Source: Oscillospiraceae bacterium (GTDB lineage: Bacteria; Bacillota; Clostridia; Oscillospirales; Oscillospiraceae). From it: DNA of 6,658 nt. The position numbers and the translations under genes are program-made. Shown here in pieces: positions 6,001 to 6,658 of this stretch (position 1 is the first letter of the stretch; each line of letters begins with the position of its first letter). Location of the stretch: NCBI GenBank assembly GCA_016293265.1, contig JAEDEN010000087.1, positions 1-6,658 of the forward strand. Reading direction: 5' to 3'. The notes under the pieces are model-generated. The model was not told the DNA's origin. It was given only the letters and a program-made list of their open reading frames with translations, and made no database searches.

Positions 6001-6038
6001 CGCCGCCGCGGTTTCCTGCCGCGGCGGCGTAATCTTTT
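6001..6038 (+). terminator. Probable intrinsic terminator of the GntR-ABC operon
   Basis: CGCCGCCGCGG (6001-6011) and CCGCGGCGGCG (6019-6029) form a perfect 11-bp GC stem around a 7-base loop, 13 bases after the permease stop. The tail TAATCTTTT (6030-6038) is only moderately T-rich, so termination may be incomplete. Its position and stem strength still make it the likely operon end. Confidence 0.75.
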
Positions 6039-6109
6039 ACGGGTTCGTCAAAATTTTAGCGCTCTTTTTTGCATTACTGCCCAAAATGTGAAAGCTGACG
6101 AGAAATTTA

Positions 6110-6138
6110 TTGTATTGCCCGGTGGGATGTTGTATAAT
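6110..6138 (+). promoter_or_regulatory. Predicted promoter of the EF-G-like gene
   Basis: A perfect TATAAT (6133-6138) lies 17 bases after TTGTAT (6110-6115), a weak -35 that keeps the TTG. The start site would be near 6145, so the transcript would begin almost directly with the first leader hairpin. The leader is about 93 bases long. Confidence 0.65.
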
Positions 6139-6147
6139 TCTTACATT

Positions 6148-6165
6148 GGCGGCCTTCCGGCCGCC
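6148..6165 (+). other. Leader hairpin 1 of the EF-G-like mRNA
   Basis: GGCGGCC (6148-6154) pairs perfectly with GGCCGCC (6159-6165) around a TTCC loop. It sits at the predicted extreme 5' end of the transcript, a position known to protect mRNAs from 5' end-dependent decay. No T-run follows. The role is inferred. Confidence 0.55.
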
Positions 6166-6180
6166 GTGTGAAGCGATCCC

Positions 6181-6210
6181 GTCCGCCGGCGGACAAAGCC
6201 GCCGGCGGGC
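6181..6210 (+). other. Leader hairpin 2 of the EF-G-like mRNA
   Basis: The 10-base self-complementary CCGCCGGCGG occurs twice (6183-6192 and 6199-6208) around ACAAAG, so the copies are both a direct and an inverted repeat. With flanking G-C and U-G pairs the stem reaches 12 bp. It ends ten bases before the ribosome site AAGGAG (6221-6226) and lacks a T-run, so it is not a classic terminator. Control of translation or mRNA stability is possible. Confidence 0.55.
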
Positions 6211-6237
6211 AGCAATACATAAGGAGTGGAAATCATT

Positions 6238-6658
6238 ATGAGCTATTCTGTACAGAACATCCGTAACGTGTGCCTCCTGGGTCACAGCGGCAGCGGCAAG
6301 ACTGCGCTGACCGAGAGCCTGCTTTATATGACCGGCGCCATCGACCGCATGGGCCGCGTTGCCGACGGCAACACGGTCTGCGACTATGATCCCGAAGAGG
6401 TCAAGCGCCAGATCTCCATCACCACCGCCGTGGCCCCCATTGACTATAAGGGCTGCCGCATCAACGTGCTGGATACCCCGGGCGCCTTCGATTTCACCGG
6501 CGAGGTCATCGCCGCCCTCCGGGCCGCCGACGCCGCCATCATCGTCTGCTCCGCCAAGGACGGCATCTCCGTTGGCCTGGAGAAGGCCTGGAAGTATTGC
6601 GAGGAGCGGAATATGCCCCGCTTCATCTATATCTCCAAGACCGACGAGGACAACAGCG
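6238..6658 (+). CDS. Elongation factor G-like translational GTPase (EF-G paralogue), N-terminal part
   Basis: The 140 residues visible are most of the GTPase domain of an EF-G family protein; canonical EF-G drives tRNA-mRNA translocation on the ribosome. G1 is GHSGSGKT (15-22). VADGNTVCDYDPEE (41-54) and RQISITTAVAPIDYKG (57-72) cover switch I in the form typical of the EF-G2-like branch (canonical EF-G has RGITI). G3 is DTPGAFDF (79-86), with Ala where canonical EF-G has the catalytic His after DTPG. G4 is SKTD (133-136) instead of NKMD. SVGLEKAWKYCEERNMPRF (111-129) is also branch-typical. ATG 6238 follows AAGGAG (6221-6226) at 11 bases. It is the first gene after the operon terminator and has its own promoter and a structured leader. 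The main housekeeping fusA is expected elsewhere in the genome. A tetracycline-resistance ribosomal protection protein is less likely, because those keep DTPGH. Confidence 0.9.
   Translation, partial: MSYSVQNIRNVCLLGHSGSGKTALTESLLYMTGAIDRMGRVADGNTVCDYDPEEVKRQISITTAVAPIDYKGCRINVLDTPGAFDFTGEVIAALRAADAAIIVCSAKDGISVGLEKAWKYCEERNMPRFIYISKTDEDNS

Noticed and set aside
5869..6171. A 100-codon + strand frame overlapping the permease end and the following gap
   Set aside because: It begins out of frame within the permease gene and crosses the terminator and the next promoter; its translation shows no family features.
6037..6285. An 82-codon - strand frame over the EF-G-like leader
   Set aside because: It would start inside the EF-G-like gene with no supporting ribosome site, and it reads through the leader hairpins and promoter.

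Overview
The window looks like a chromosomal segment from a GC-rich Clostridia member, most likely Oscillospiraceae-like (Flavonifractor/Intestinimonas-type gut anaerobes). The support is strong AGGAGG-type ribosome binding sites, sigma-A-type promoters in AT-rich gaps between GC-rich genes, and Firmicutes-type gene families (FtsH, RlmB/YacO, a YtrA-type GntR with its ABC transporter, a clostridial EF-G paralogue). The taxonomic placement is inference. All real genes read on the + strand except ftsH, which leaves the left edge on the - strand.

Layout. 1-893 (-): N-terminal 297 residues of the membrane protease FtsH. 894-1088: a divergent control region with one promoter for each direction. 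1089-1859 (+): RlmB, a 23S rRNA 2'-O-ribose methyltransferase. 1860-1944: a short gap with a GC hairpin. 1945-4035 (+): a 696-residue membrane protein that appears to be a degenerate P1B-type ATPase. It keeps the 6+2 membrane layout and recognisable N/P-domain sequence, but has lost the CPC, DKTGT, TGE and GDGxND motifs. It carries an acidic, proline-rich cytosolic N-terminus. 4043-4077: a clear intrinsic terminator. 4087-4167: a strong promoter with an A/T tract upstream and a palindromic operator over the start site. 4168-5987 (+): a tightly coupled three-gene operon (GntR/YtrA repressor, ABC ATPase, ABC-2 permease), closed by a hairpin at 6001-6038. 6110-6237: a promoter and a leader with two strong hairpins. 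6238-6658 (+): N-terminal 140 residues of an EF-G-like translational GTPase, cut by the window edge.

How the genes fit together. ftsH, rlmB and the EF-G paralogue are housekeeping functions in protein quality control, ribosome maturation and translation. The GntR-ABC-ABC2 cassette is a self-contained, probably autoregulated export or envelope-stress module. The least explained gene is the ATPase-like pseudoenzyme, which follows rlmB on the same strand with no clear promoter of its own. It is the best candidate here for an undescribed function, probably a non-pumping scaffold or sensor derived from a metal pump. No RNA genes, insertion sequences or CRISPR arrays were seen.
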